This document shows positions 1 to 5,984 of a DNA stretch of 9,505 nucleotides, in pieces. Position 1 is the first letter of the stretch; every line of letters begins with the position of its first letter. This stretch comes from Chloroflexota bacterium (lineage in GTDB: Bacteria; Chloroflexota; Limnocylindria; Limnocylindrales; CSP1-4), in the NCBI GenBank assembly GCA_013695505.1, contig JACDAH010000348.1, positions 1 to 9,505 of the forward strand, written 5' to 3'. The position numbers were made by a program, and so were the translations under genes. Below the pieces are notes generated by a model, which made no database searches, had not been told where the DNA came from, and saw only the letters and a program-made list of their open reading frames with translations.

Positions 1-5
1 GCGTG

Positions 6-485
6 ATGCCGCCTCGCCGGTCGCGGACCACGCCGTTCGCCCTCGCCGCCCTGTTCGCGGGCGGGCTCGCTGCCGGGCTTGTGGCCGGTTGTCTTCCGTC
101 CGGCACGCGCAGCGGAGAGTCCGTCGGCGGTGACCCGGCGGGATCGACGGGTCTCGCTCCGAGCGCATCGCCGATTCCTTCGGGACCGACCCCGCGGCCC
201 TCGTTCGTGGCCCCGACGCCGACGCCTGCTCCGACCTTCCGGGTCTACGTCGTCGCCCGCGGCGACAATCTCAACACGATTGCCCACAAGTTCGGGACGA
301 CGGCGCGGAGCATCGCGTTCTGGAACCGCGAGACCTATCCGTCGCTCGATCCGGAGGGGGCGCACTACCGGCCGGACCTCCTCCAGGTCGGCTGGACCCT
401 GTTCCTCGTCCCGGACCTCGTCGTCAACGAGGACGACCTGCCCGAGCCGGCCTCGGAGCCGAGCGAGTCCGCCGTTCCGGGCTAG
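6..485 (+). CDS. LysM-domain lipoprotein
   Basis: Predicted exported lipoprotein of 159 aa that would bind glycan or peptidoglycan at the cell surface. The N-terminus has a basic stretch (PPRRSRTT), a hydrophobic core at residues 10-25 and a lipobox V-A-G-C with the lipidated Cys at residue 29. A Ser/Pro/Thr-rich linker (about 30-77) follows. One LysM-type module lies at about 79-136: it begins YVVARGDNLNTIAHKFGTT, continues into the 'IAFWNRE' helix and ends with 'LQVGWTLFLVP'. The end of the module is stretched by an insert rich in Pro, Tyr and Asp compared with a usual 44-50 residue LysM. A short acidic tail closes the protein. I start at ATG 6; GTG at 3 is in frame and would add one residue. 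The window begins here, so promoter and RBS cannot be seen. The next gene is convergent, only 4 bp away. The carried partner, if any, is unknown; no enzyme domain is present. Confidence 0.85.
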   Translation: MPPRRSRTTPFALAALFAGGLAAGLVAGCLPSGTRSGESVGGDPAGSTGLAPSASPIPSGPTPRPSFVAPTPTPAPTFRVYVVARGDNLNTIAHKFGTTARSIAFWNRETYPSLDPEGAHYRPDLLQVGWTLFLVPDLVVNEDDLPEPASEPSESAVPG

Positions 486-489
486 CCGG

Positions 490-1251
490 TCAGAGCCGGC
501 CGGCGTCGATCACGCGTTGGAGGAACTGCCGGGTCCGCTCCTCGCGCGGCGCGCTGAACATCTCGGCCGGCGGCGCGATCTCGAGGATCCGGCCGGCGTC
601 GAGGAAGCACACCCGGTTCGCGATCTCCCGGGCGAAGCCCATCTCGTGCGTTGCGATCAGCATCGTCATCCCGTTGCCGGCCAGCTCGCGGATCAGGTTG
701 AGCACCTCCGCGACCAGCTCCGGGTCGAGGGCACTCGTGATCTCGTCGAGGAGCAGGAGGTCCGGCTGCATCGCCAGCGCGCGGACGATGGCCACCCGCT
801 GCTGCTGGCCACCCGACAGCCGGTCCGGGTAGTCGTTGCGCTTGTCGGCAAGACCGATCCGGTCGAGGAGCTCGGTGGCGCGCGCCTCGGCTTCCGCTCG
901 GCCCAGGCCGAGGACCTTGCGCGGCGCGAGGCTGACGTTGGCCAGGACCGACATGTGGGGGAACAGATTGAACGCCTGGAAGACGATCCCGATCCGGCGC
1001 CGGATTCGGTCGACATCGACGCCCGTCGCCGTGATCTCGTCGCCCTCGACCACGATCCGCCCGGCGTCAATCGGCTCGAGCAGATTGATGCAGCGCAGGA
1101 GCGTCGACTTGCCGCTCCCCGACGAACCGATCAGGCAGACGACCTCGTGCTCGGCGAGGTCCAGGTCGATTCCGCGGAGGACCTCGAGGTCGCCGAAGGA
1201 CTTGTGGAGGCCCTCGATCCCGAGTGCCGCGCGGGGCACGGACGCGGTCAC
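490..1251 (-). CDS. Polar amino acid ABC transporter, ATP-binding subunit
   Basis: Cytoplasmic ATPase (253 aa) that drives import of an amino acid through the permease encoded just upstream. All nucleotide-binding motifs are intact: Walker A GSSGSGKST (42-50), Q-loop Gln92, signature LSGGQ (145-149), Walker B LLLLDE (165-170), D-loop SALD (173-176) and switch His202 (THEMGFA). 'FNLFPHMSVLANV' and 'RVIDAGRL' at the end are typical of the GlnQ/HisP/EhuA group (COG1126), as is the length. After the Walker B Glu the usual Pro is Ile (DEIT rather than DEPT), a variation also known in EhuA-like members. The GTG start overlaps the permease stop by 4 bp (GTGA), so translation is probably coupled; no strong RBS is visible. 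It is the last gene of the minus-strand block and faces the LysM lipoprotein tail to tail. The family is certain; the substrate cannot be told from this subunit. Confidence 0.95.
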   Translation of the reverse strand: MTASVPRAALGIEGLHKSFGDLEVLRGIDLDLAEHEVVCLIGSSGSGKSTLLRCINLLEPIDAGRIVVEGDEITATGVDVDRIRRRIGIVFQAFNLFPHMSVLANVSLAPRKVLGLGRAEAEARATELLDRIGLADKRNDYPDRLSGGQQQRVAIVRALAMQPDLLLLDEITSALDPELVAEVLNLIRELAGNGMTMLIATHEMGFAREIANRVCFLDAGRILEIAPPAEMFSAPREERTRQFLQRVIDAGRL

Positions 1252-2123
1252 CGGTTGCTCGCATGGCGGGCCCGGTCGCGGGCGACCAGCCAGTCAGTCA
1301 GCCGCGCCAGCGGGATCGTGATGACGACGAACACGAGGGCGACATCGAGGTACGGCGTGAAGTTGAACGCCGCCTGCTTCAGGATCTGCGACTCGCGGAA
1401 GATCTCCACGACGCCGAGCGTCGAGACGAGGACCGTATCCTTCTGGAGGCCGATGAAGTCATTGAGCAGCGGCGGGATGACCCGTCGGACGGCCTGCGGG
1501 ACGATGACGTAGCGGAGGGCCTGGAGCCGGTTGAGCCCGAGCGACCGAGCGGCGGCCTCCTGGCTCCAGTGGACCGACTCGATCCCGGCCCGGTACACCT
1601 CCGAGACATAGGCGGCATAGACGAGCGTCAGCGCCACGAGACCCCACAGGAACGGATCGCCGGGAACGCCCTCGATCCCGAGGCCGGGAATGCCGAACCC
1701 GAGCAGCGCCACGATCAACAGCCCGGGCACGGCCCGGAAGAAGTCCACGTACACGGTCGCGATCAGCCGGAGCGGGAAGAACACCGGTCCGGGCAGGCCG
1801 CGCAGAATCGCCAGCACCAGCCCCAGGATCAGGGTCAGGACCTCGGCGATGAGGAACATCGCGACGTTCGTTCCGAACGCCTCGACGATCTTGGGCAGGG
1901 ATCGGCTGAAGATCGCACCGTTGAAGAACTTGTCCTGGACATCGGCCCAGTTCGGCGAGCTCGTGACCGCGATCGCGAGCAACCCGAACACGACAGCGGT
2001 GCTGACCAGCGCGATCAGGGTCGACCGGACCGCCTCGCCGGGCGGCAACCGGCGCCGGATGCGGCGAGGCCCGCCGATTCCGAGATCGATCAGATGGCCG
2101 GGGTCGAGCGGGCCTCCCGTCAT
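1248..2123 (-). CDS. Polar amino acid ABC transporter, permease subunit
   Basis: Inner-membrane permease (291 aa) of the HisM/GlnP type (BPD_transp_1). After a cytoplasmic N-terminus with RRIRRR (20-25) come hydrophobic segments at about 33-53, 85-108, 119-148, 157-176 and 260-280. A further, more polar helix lies around 217-240. The ATPase-docking EAA loop is clear at 175-218 (EVYRAGIESVHWSQEAAARSLGL, then PQAVRRVIPPL), with Glu189-Ala-Ala and Gly196 in the expected places. The loop after the first helix contains the 'W..V...FFNGAIFSRSLPKI' pattern seen in amino-acid permeases of this group. Only one permease gene is present, so the channel is probably a homodimer as in GlnP. ATG at 2123 has a weak AGG nine bases upstream. 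The gene starts 34 bp after the binding-protein stop, behind a GC-rich hairpin, and its stop overlaps the ATPase start. Confidence 0.94.
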   Translation of the reverse strand: MTGGPLDPGHLIDLGIGGPRRIRRRLPPGEAVRSTLIALVSTAVVFGLLAIAVTSSPNWADVQDKFFNGAIFSRSLPKIVEAFGTNVAMFLIAEVLTLILGLVLAILRGLPGPVFFPLRLIATVYVDFFRAVPGLLIVALLGFGIPGLGIEGVPGDPFLWGLVALTLVYAAYVSEVYRAGIESVHWSQEAAARSLGLNRLQALRYVIVPQAVRRVIPPLLNDFIGLQKDTVLVSTLGVVEIFRESQILKQAAFNFTPYLDVALVFVVITIPLARLTDWLVARDRARHASNR

Positions 2124-2138
2124 CGTGATGTGCCTGGG

Positions 2139-2158
2139 GCCGCCGCGCGGCCGGCGGC
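2139..2158 (-). promoter_or_regulatory. Intercistronic hairpin between binding protein and permease
   Basis: A perfect 7-bp stem made only of G and C (GCCGCCG / CGGCGGC) with a 6-nt loop. On the minus strand it begins at the last base of the binding-protein TAG stop and ends 15 nt before the permease ATG. No T-run follows, so full termination is unlikely. In other binding-protein importer operons (malE-malF, hisJ-hisQ) such hairpins protect the upstream message from 3' exonucleases and so raise the amount of binding protein. That role here is inference. Confidence 0.55.
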
Positions 2159-3111
2159 TACGGCTGGAGGACCGGAGCGCTGGCCTTGTCGGACAGCCAC
2201 TCCTTCGTGATCGTGTCGAGGGTGCCGTCGCCCTTCAGCGCCGCGATCGCGGTGTTGACACACGCCGTCAGCGGGCTGCCCTTGGCGAGGACGACGCTGA
2301 AGTGCTCCGCGTCACCGGTGGTCGGAGCCGGGAACTGACCGACGATCACCGAGTTCTCGACCTGGGCGGCCGTCACGTAGAAGGCGGTCGGGAGGTCGAC
2401 GACCAGCCCGTCGATCTGCTTGGCCTTGAGGGCGGCGATCGCGTCGTCATTCGAGCTGTACACCAGCGCCTTCGCGGCCGGCGCGATCTCGTTGTTGATC
2501 GTGTCCAGGCTGGTGGTGCCGACCTGGGCGCCGAACTTGAAGCCCGCCATCCCGGCGATCGAGGTGACCGACGCGAGACCGTTGGCCTTGAGCGCGACGA
2601 TCGACTGGTTGAGCGTGTAATAGCCGTCCGACAGGTCGACCGCCTGCGCCCGCTCGGCGGTGTAGGAGACCTGATTGATGTCGATGTCGAACGGCTTCGT
2701 GCCCGGGGCGAACGAGTTGTCGAACGGCACGACAACCCACGAGACGTCTTCCTTGGCAAACCCGAGCTTCTCGGCAAGGGCGTAGGCGAAGGCGCCTTCG
2801 AAGCCCTTGCCATCAGTTGGATCGCCGAGCTCCCAGGGCGTCGCGGCGCCCGCTTCGGGGATGTCGAAGTAGGGCGGGTACGCGGGGTTGTCCGTCCCGA
2901 TCTTGAGCTTGCCGGCAGCGGGCAGATTGAGGCTGTCCTTCGCGCAGGAGTCCGGGGAGGCGCTCGGTTCAACGCTGGCCGCCGCGCTCGGCGCGGTCGA
3001 TGGCGCGAGTGACGGACCGGCAAGACTCTGCGATGCGGTGGCACCGCCCGTGCAGGCGCCGACGGCGAGGCTGGCAAGAAGCAGAAGGGTGATCGGGAGC
3101 GCGCGACGCAT
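2158..3111 (-). CDS. Polar amino acid ABC transporter, substrate-binding lipoprotein
   Basis: Extracytoplasmic family-3 solute-binding protein (SBP_bac_3, 317 aa) that captures the substrate and delivers it to the permease. It has a lipoprotein signal (MRRALPITLLLLASLAVGAC; lipidated Cys20), a Ser/Ala/Pro linker (21-55) and then lobe 1 starting 'KLKIGTDNPAYPPYF' (68-82). 'GFEGAFAYALAEKLGF' (103-118) and 'YTAERAQAVDLSDGYY' (150-165) are family hallmarks. Arg154 matches the Arg that holds the ligand carboxylate in HisJ (Arg77), and the Asp of 'VDLPTAFYV' sits near the HisJ Asp161 region that meets the amino group. Hence an alpha-amino acid ligand is likely, its side chain unknown. Cys56 and the Cys of 'SPLTACVNTA' near the C-terminus could pair as a disulfide. 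I choose ATG 3111, which has GAGG eight bases upstream; TTG 3114 adds one codon but is too close to that RBS. Confidence 0.93.
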   Translation of the reverse strand: MRRALPITLLLLASLAVGACTGGATASQSLAGPSLAPSTAPSAAASVEPSASPDSCAKDSLNLPAAGKLKIGTDNPAYPPYFDIPEAGAATPWELGDPTDGKGFEGAFAYALAEKLGFAKEDVSWVVVPFDNSFAPGTKPFDIDINQVSYTAERAQAVDLSDGYYTLNQSIVALKANGLASVTSIAGMAGFKFGAQVGTTSLDTINNEIAPAAKALVYSSNDDAIAALKAKQIDGLVVDLPTAFYVTAAQVENSVIVGQFPAPTTGDAEHFSVVLAKGSPLTACVNTAIAALKGDGTLDTITKEWLSDKASAPVLQP

Positions 3112-3119
3112 CAATGGAA

Positions 3120-3123
3120 CCTC
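3120..3123 (-). promoter_or_regulatory. Ribosome binding site of the binding-protein gene
   Basis: On the minus strand GAGG lies eight bases before ATG 3111. This is the clearest Shine-Dalgarno sequence in the window and decides ATG 3111 over TTG 3114, which would leave only five bases. Confidence 0.6.
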
Positions 3124-3147
3124 GTCAACGGGAGCAAACGCCCGCGG

Positions 3148-3153
3148 AGTGTA
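3148..3153 (-). promoter_or_regulatory. Possible -10 box for the ABC importer operon
   Basis: The 116 bp between the SAM hydrolase stop and the binding-protein start contain TACACT inside the only A/T-rich patch (GTTTACACT, minus strand). It would start transcription near 3141 and give a leader of about 30 nt with the GAGG site. No convincing -35 hexamer is present 17 bp upstream, and I see no strong terminator behind the SAM hydrolase. The importer may therefore be read both from its own promoter and by read-through. Confidence 0.35.
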
Positions 3154-3227
3154 AACGATGTCCGAGCGGGCCGGTCGGGATTGGCGTGGGTGGCTTCGGC
3201 CGAGTCTCGTCGAGTGCGATCAAGGGT

Positions 3228-4055
3228 TCAGGGGCGGCGGATCGTGACCGCGAGGTCCTCGACGAGCCCATGCTTGGCGGCGGCGTCGGCCTGGCTGGCA
3301 GCGATGCACAGCCGCCCATAGGAGTCCTCGTAGAGCAGCGTCTCGCTCACGGCGACCTCGCCGAACGTCGCCTGCCAGGTGGTCCGGATCGTGTGACCCG
3401 GGCCGTCGCGATCGAGATCGATCGAGAGCGGCTCGCCGGCTCGCACCGGACCGAGCGCCGCCTCGAGATCCGCCCGCAGGCCGGCCAGCTTCACGTTGCC
3501 GAAGGTATCGACGTAGACCACGCTCGAGGCGAGCTCGCTCGCCCGGATCGCGGGCTCTCGGATCGGCGACGCGACGAGCGTCGCGGGGTCCAGCGCGGGC
3601 CCAAGCCGGGCGACGTCCAGGCCGCGCGCGAGATGAGCGGCGGCCGGGGCGAAGATGTCGCGGCCGTGGAAGCTCGTGCTGACGACCGGCAGCCGGAACT
3701 CGGGCGCCTCGAGGACGTGGACTGTGGTTACCCCGCCAAGACGCGCGGCCGCGGCGGGCAGCAGTCCGTTGTCCGGCCCGATCAGGACGTCGCCGCGACC
3801 GGTCGCGATGGCCACCGGAAGCCGCGCCGTGCCGACGCCCGGATCGACGACCGCGACATGGAACCCGACCGGCAGATACGGCAGCGCGCACCACAGGAGC
3901 AGCGCCCCGTCGCGGATCGCGAACTTGTGGACCTCGTGGCTGATGTCGACGATGCGCGCGTCCGGCGCGATTCCGAGGACCACGCCGCGCATGATCGCGG
4001 CGCTGGGATCGCGCGCCCCGAAGTCGGACAGAAGGGAGACGAGAGGCCCGGTCAC
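3228..4055 (-). CDS. S-adenosylmethionine hydrolase, DUF62 (SAM hydroxide adenosyltransferase) family
   Basis: Cytoplasmic enzyme (275 aa) expected to split S-adenosylmethionine with water into adenosine and methionine. The N-terminal domain starts 'LVSLLSDFGARDPSAAIMRG' with Asp11 and Asp16, and continues 'GIAPDARIVDISHEV'. 'VVDPGVGTAR' and 'IGPDNGLL' are family signatures. The water-activating triad that separates DUF62 hydrolases from fluorinase and chlorinase is present: Asp71, Arg78 (seven residues later) and His130 in 'TSFHGRDIFAP'. The C-terminal domain has 'VVYVDTFGNVKL' (Asp183, Phe185, Asn187) and 'YEDSYGRLCIAASQ'. The frame is open 37 codons further up, but that part runs through a perfect hairpin. 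The family begins directly before 'LVSLLSDFG', so I place the start at GTG 4055, with a -10-like box seven bases upstream and no RBS. It lies just upstream of the amino-acid importer on the same strand, which suggests a link to methionine or adenosine recycling (inference). Confidence 0.9.
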   Translation of the reverse strand: MTGPLVSLLSDFGARDPSAAIMRGVVLGIAPDARIVDISHEVHKFAIRDGALLLWCALPYLPVGFHVAVVDPGVGTARLPVAIATGRGDVLIGPDNGLLPAAAARLGGVTTVHVLEAPEFRLPVVSTSFHGRDIFAPAAAHLARGLDVARLGPALDPATLVASPIREPAIRASELASSVVYVDTFGNVKLAGLRADLEAALGPVRAGEPLSIDLDRDGPGHTIRTTWQATFGEVAVSETLLYEDSYGRLCIAASQADAAAKHGLVEDLAVTIRRP

Positions 4056-4062
4056 GGGGGCG

Positions 4063-4068
4063 ATCGTA
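4063..4068 (-). promoter_or_regulatory. -10 box of a probable leaderless promoter for the SAM hydrolase
   Basis: TACGAT stands exactly seven bases before GTG 4055 on the minus strand, separated by CGCCCCC. A TAnnnT box at this distance places the transcript start at or next to the start codon, as in known leaderless genes of Actinobacteria and Deinococcus. There is no Shine-Dalgarno sequence. The -35 is weak (CTGTCA, spacing 19 bp). Confidence 0.5.
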
Positions 4069-4069
4069 C

Positions 4070-4101
4070 GGCAGAAGCCCCGATGGCTGACAGAAACCCC
4101 G
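4070..4101 (-). repeat. 13-bp direct repeat over the SAM hydrolase promoter, possible operator
   Basis: On the minus strand CGGGGTTTCTGTC (4101-4089) is followed, start to start 19 bp later, by CGGGGCTTCTGCC (4082-4070), 11 of 13 bases alike. The second copy ends one base before the -10 box; the first covers the -35 region and the base of the preceding hairpin. Two copies about two helical turns apart on the same face would suit a DNA-binding protein. No cognate regulator can be named, and chance similarity in GC-rich DNA is possible. Confidence 0.35.
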
Positions 4102-4137
4102 AAGCGGCGCCTGGAGGAGGTAAGGCGCCGCTTCGGG
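4098..4137 (-). terminator. Perfect 14-bp hairpin, candidate terminator of the small upstream gene
   Basis: CCCGAAGCGGCGCC and its exact reverse complement flank a 12-nt loop. On the minus strand the hairpin lies about 75 bp past the stop of the small gene at 4213 and is followed by GTTTCTGT, a poor U-tract. On the plus strand no T-run follows. It separates the small gene from the SAM hydrolase promoter, so termination is the simplest reading. A mRNA-stabilising or protein-binding role remains possible. Confidence 0.5.
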
Positions 4138-4212
4138 ATGAATGCCACGACGACGGGAGGAGGCACGTCGCCGTGACGGTGGATTCAGTTGTGGGGCCGG
4201 CGGGCCCGTGGG

Positions 4213-4563
4213 TCAATGGACCCGGTCGTTGGTCTCCGCGAAGCGGCCGGATCGGTTCATCCGGCGGAGGAAGAGGAGCTGGTTGATCTGGCGAAGGGTC
4301 CAGTGCGAGCCACCGACGTTGATGCCGGCCATCCATGCGGTCAGGTTTGCGGCCTCGTCAGGCGCCAGGCCCCGCATCATGAGACTGCGGTAGGTCGCCC
4401 GCGTCTTGAGCTCCGTGGTCGGCTCCGGGCTGGAGGGCTGTGTCGGGGTGGCGGTGGCCGACCCAGACACGGCCGCGGAGGCCGCCACGAGACCCGGCCA
4501 GGGGGAGTCGGCGGGAGATGATTGATCCCGACCCTGAGTGCCGCGACGCGCTCGACCTGCCAT
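4213..4563 (-). CDS. Small conserved hypothetical protein
   Basis: Predicted 116-aa soluble protein without a recognised family name. The first 50 residues are Ser/Pro/Thr/Ala-rich and look disordered. The compact part is at 52-108: 'TRATYRSLMMRGLAPDEAANLTAWMAGI', then 'HWTLRQINQLLFLRRMNRSGRF', two or three amphipathic helices with a tryptophan turn. From memory, similar 'GL.P.EAANLTA ... LLFLR' proteins occur in uncultured Chloroflexota; I cannot verify this here. Codon use in the compact part is strongly G/C-ending, like real genes here, while the first 15 codons are weaker (GGT, CGA, CAA, TCA, TCT). The true start may therefore lie further in; ATG 4563 has no good RBS (AGGA is 14 bases away). 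It is divergent from the membrane-protein operon and followed by a strong hairpin. The helices could bind a protein or DNA, but no function can be assigned. Confidence 0.65.
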   Translation of the reverse strand: MAGRARRGTQGRDQSSPADSPWPGLVAASAAVSGSATATPTQPSSPEPTTELKTRATYRSLMMRGLAPDEAANLTAWMAGINVGGSHWTLRQINQLLFLRRMNRSGRFAETNDRVH

Positions 4564-4796
4564 GGTGCACCGTTCCGTCCTGTCCTTCTGATCCGACCTA
4601 CGTGGATCCCGCTGGTGGTACGTCCCCGGCGCCGCTCCGGACCATCGAGTCCGATCCTGGGTTGGCTCCGGTGTGGTTAGTGGGATGTTCGGCGGGGGGC
4701 CGACCCGGCACGATGACCCGACTGTCCCATGGGGCCCGGTACTTGCGGCGACGATATGCGGAGATCGACGTATGGCCGCCGGGTAGACTGCCCGCC
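4564..4796. other. Divergent intergenic region
   Basis: 233 bp between the small minus-strand gene and the plus-strand membrane-protein operon. It must hold promoters for both directions. The only site I can place with some trust is TAGACT at 4784-4789 for the plus strand. For the minus strand I see no convincing -10/-35 pair. An alternative plus-strand ATG at 4713 is open into the membrane protein, but its codons (TTG, TAT, GTA, AGA, CGA) do not match the gene's usage. Confidence 0.5.
4784..4789 (+). promoter_or_regulatory. -10 box of a probable leaderless promoter for the membrane protein-WYL-HD operon
   Basis: TAGACT lies seven bases (GCCCGCC) before GTG 4797, the same layout as upstream of the SAM hydrolase. 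No Shine-Dalgarno sequence is seen before this GTG. A -35 is not clear; ATCGAC at 4764 is too close (14 bp). Confidence 0.5.
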
Positions 4797-5981
4797 GTGC
4801 GGGTCCGGACCTTCGAGCTGCGTCTCATCGCGTTCGTCCTTGCCGCCTGCTGGGCCGTGGCGGCAGGGCTGGTCCTGTTCGCCTACCGGCCGGGCGGCCC
4901 GATCGACGTCGCGGTCGGCGTCGCGGCCCTCCTGCCGGCGATCGTGGCGCTCCTCGGCGGGATCTGGCCGCCGGTCGCACGGGGCGATCGGGCGTTCGCG
5001 GCGATGGTCTGGCTGGCGGCGGGCTGCCTGCTCGTCCTGGTCCCGTCGATCGCGGACGTGACCGGCCAGCTCGGCGGACGCGGCGTCCAGACCCTCCTGC
5101 CGTCGGTCGAGGCGGCATACCCGTGGATCCTCGGCCTCGTCGGGACGTGCCTGTTCACGGGGTTCGGGATCGCCCGCCGGCGTCTCGGCGATAGGGCGAT
5201 GCGGCGCCGGCGTGTCCTTCACGGGGTCGTCTTCGCATCGCTCCTGACGATCGGCAGCGGGCTGATCTTTGGCGCTGTGGCAATGGGCAACGAGCTGGCT
5301 CTTCGCGGCCGGACCGCCAGTTCCTCCCGGTTCGGACCGACCGACCTCGATCGCGAACTGCCCTTCTGCGACGGCCCGATGGGGATCGGTCCGTCGGCCC
5401 GGCTCGGCGTCCACCTGGAGGGCACCGTCGATGGGGCATCGATGGGCTCGGTCGAGCTGGCGGGCGAACGGGCGCGCGGCGACGTTCGCTGGTTGGCCTA
5501 CGTGGCGACCACGCGCGATCTCGGCCTTCACGGGGCCGCCGAGATCGGCACCGACGCCTGGCTTCGCGAGCCGTTCACGGGCTGGCGACGATCGACCCCG
5601 GACGAGGTCGGCCGGATCGAGATCGACCTCACGGCGTTCCGCGCTGCGCTGTCGACCGAGGCGCGGGCCGCGGCCGAATCGCGCGGGGTGGGATTGATCG
5701 AGGGCGCCCGGGCCCGCCAGTGCCGGATCGCGGTCGACGGTCCCACGTTCCGGGCAGCGTTCCCGCAGATCGTCTGGCTCGTCGGCCCGGCGGACCTGGG
5801 TCATTGGCGTGGCCAGCTCGACTACTGGGTGTTCCTCGATGGCCAGATCGGGCGGATCGCCGGCAGCGTGAACGGCGACGCGGCCGATATCCAGCTCGGT
5901 GCGCTCCAGGCCACGATCCGGGTCGACCTCAGCGCGACCGATCGCGGCACCGACGTCCGGATCACCTCCCCGGGCCCGTAG
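4797..5981 (+). CDS. Membrane protein with five N-terminal helices and a large external domain
   Basis: 394-aa integral membrane protein of unknown function. Hydrophobic helices lie at about 10-30, 36-57, 66-86, 108-126 and 140-163. Arg clusters at 2-9, 62-65 and 127-139 (RRRLGDRAMRRRR) put the N-terminus inside and the C-terminal 225 residues outside. The external part looks beta-rich: 'LPFCDGPMGIGPSARLGVHLEGTVDG', 'RIEIDLTAFRAAL', 'QCRIAVDGPTFRAAFPQIVWLVG', 'WRGQLDYWVFLDGQIGRIAG' and 'QATIRVDLSATDRGTDVRI'. Alternating strands plus a 'WVFLDGQIGRI' pair recall LolA/LppX/LprG-like lipid-carrier folds, but this is a guess from style. Cys191 and Cys309 could form a disulfide. The start is GTG 4797: a TAnnnT box sits seven bases upstream and the coding bias begins here. 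It is the first gene of an operon, 3 bp ahead of the WYL regulator. It could be a sensor, a lipid-binding protein or an effector; no catalytic motif is visible. Confidence 0.8.
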   Translation: MRVRTFELRLIAFVLAACWAVAAGLVLFAYRPGGPIDVAVGVAALLPAIVALLGGIWPPVARGDRAFAAMVWLAAGCLLVLVPSIADVTGQLGGRGVQTLLPSVEAAYPWILGLVGTCLFTGFGIARRRLGDRAMRRRRVLHGVVFASLLTIGSGLIFGAVAMGNELALRGRTASSSRFGPTDLDRELPFCDGPMGIGPSARLGVHLEGTVDGASMGSVELAGERARGDVRWLAYVATTRDLGLHGAAEIGTDAWLREPFTGWRRSTPDEVGRIEIDLTAFRAALSTEARAAAESRGVGLIEGARARQCRIAVDGPTFRAAFPQIVWLVGPADLGHWRGQLDYWVFLDGQIGRIAGSVNGDAADIQLGALQATIRVDLSATDRGTDVRITSPGP

Positions 5982-5984
5982 GCG

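Noticed and set aside
79..1512. Plus-strand open frame of 477 codons across the LysM, ATPase and permease genes
   Set aside because: It is low-complexity Arg/Asp/Ala-rich and runs through three well-supported genes in other frames.
3112..3227. SAM or other riboswitch ahead of the importer
   Set aside because: Only 116 bp are available and I find no SAM-type core helices or k-turn. The only signals are a weak -10 and a GAGG site.
3228..4055. Fluorinase or chlorinase (FlA/SalL) activity
   Set aside because: The Asp-Arg-His triad of the DUF62 hydrolases is present, which points to water rather than halide as the attacking group.
4056..4166. 37-codon upstream extension of the SAM hydrolase
   Set aside because: It would translate the perfect hairpin and promoter region, and the family begins at the 'LVSLLSDFG' strand.
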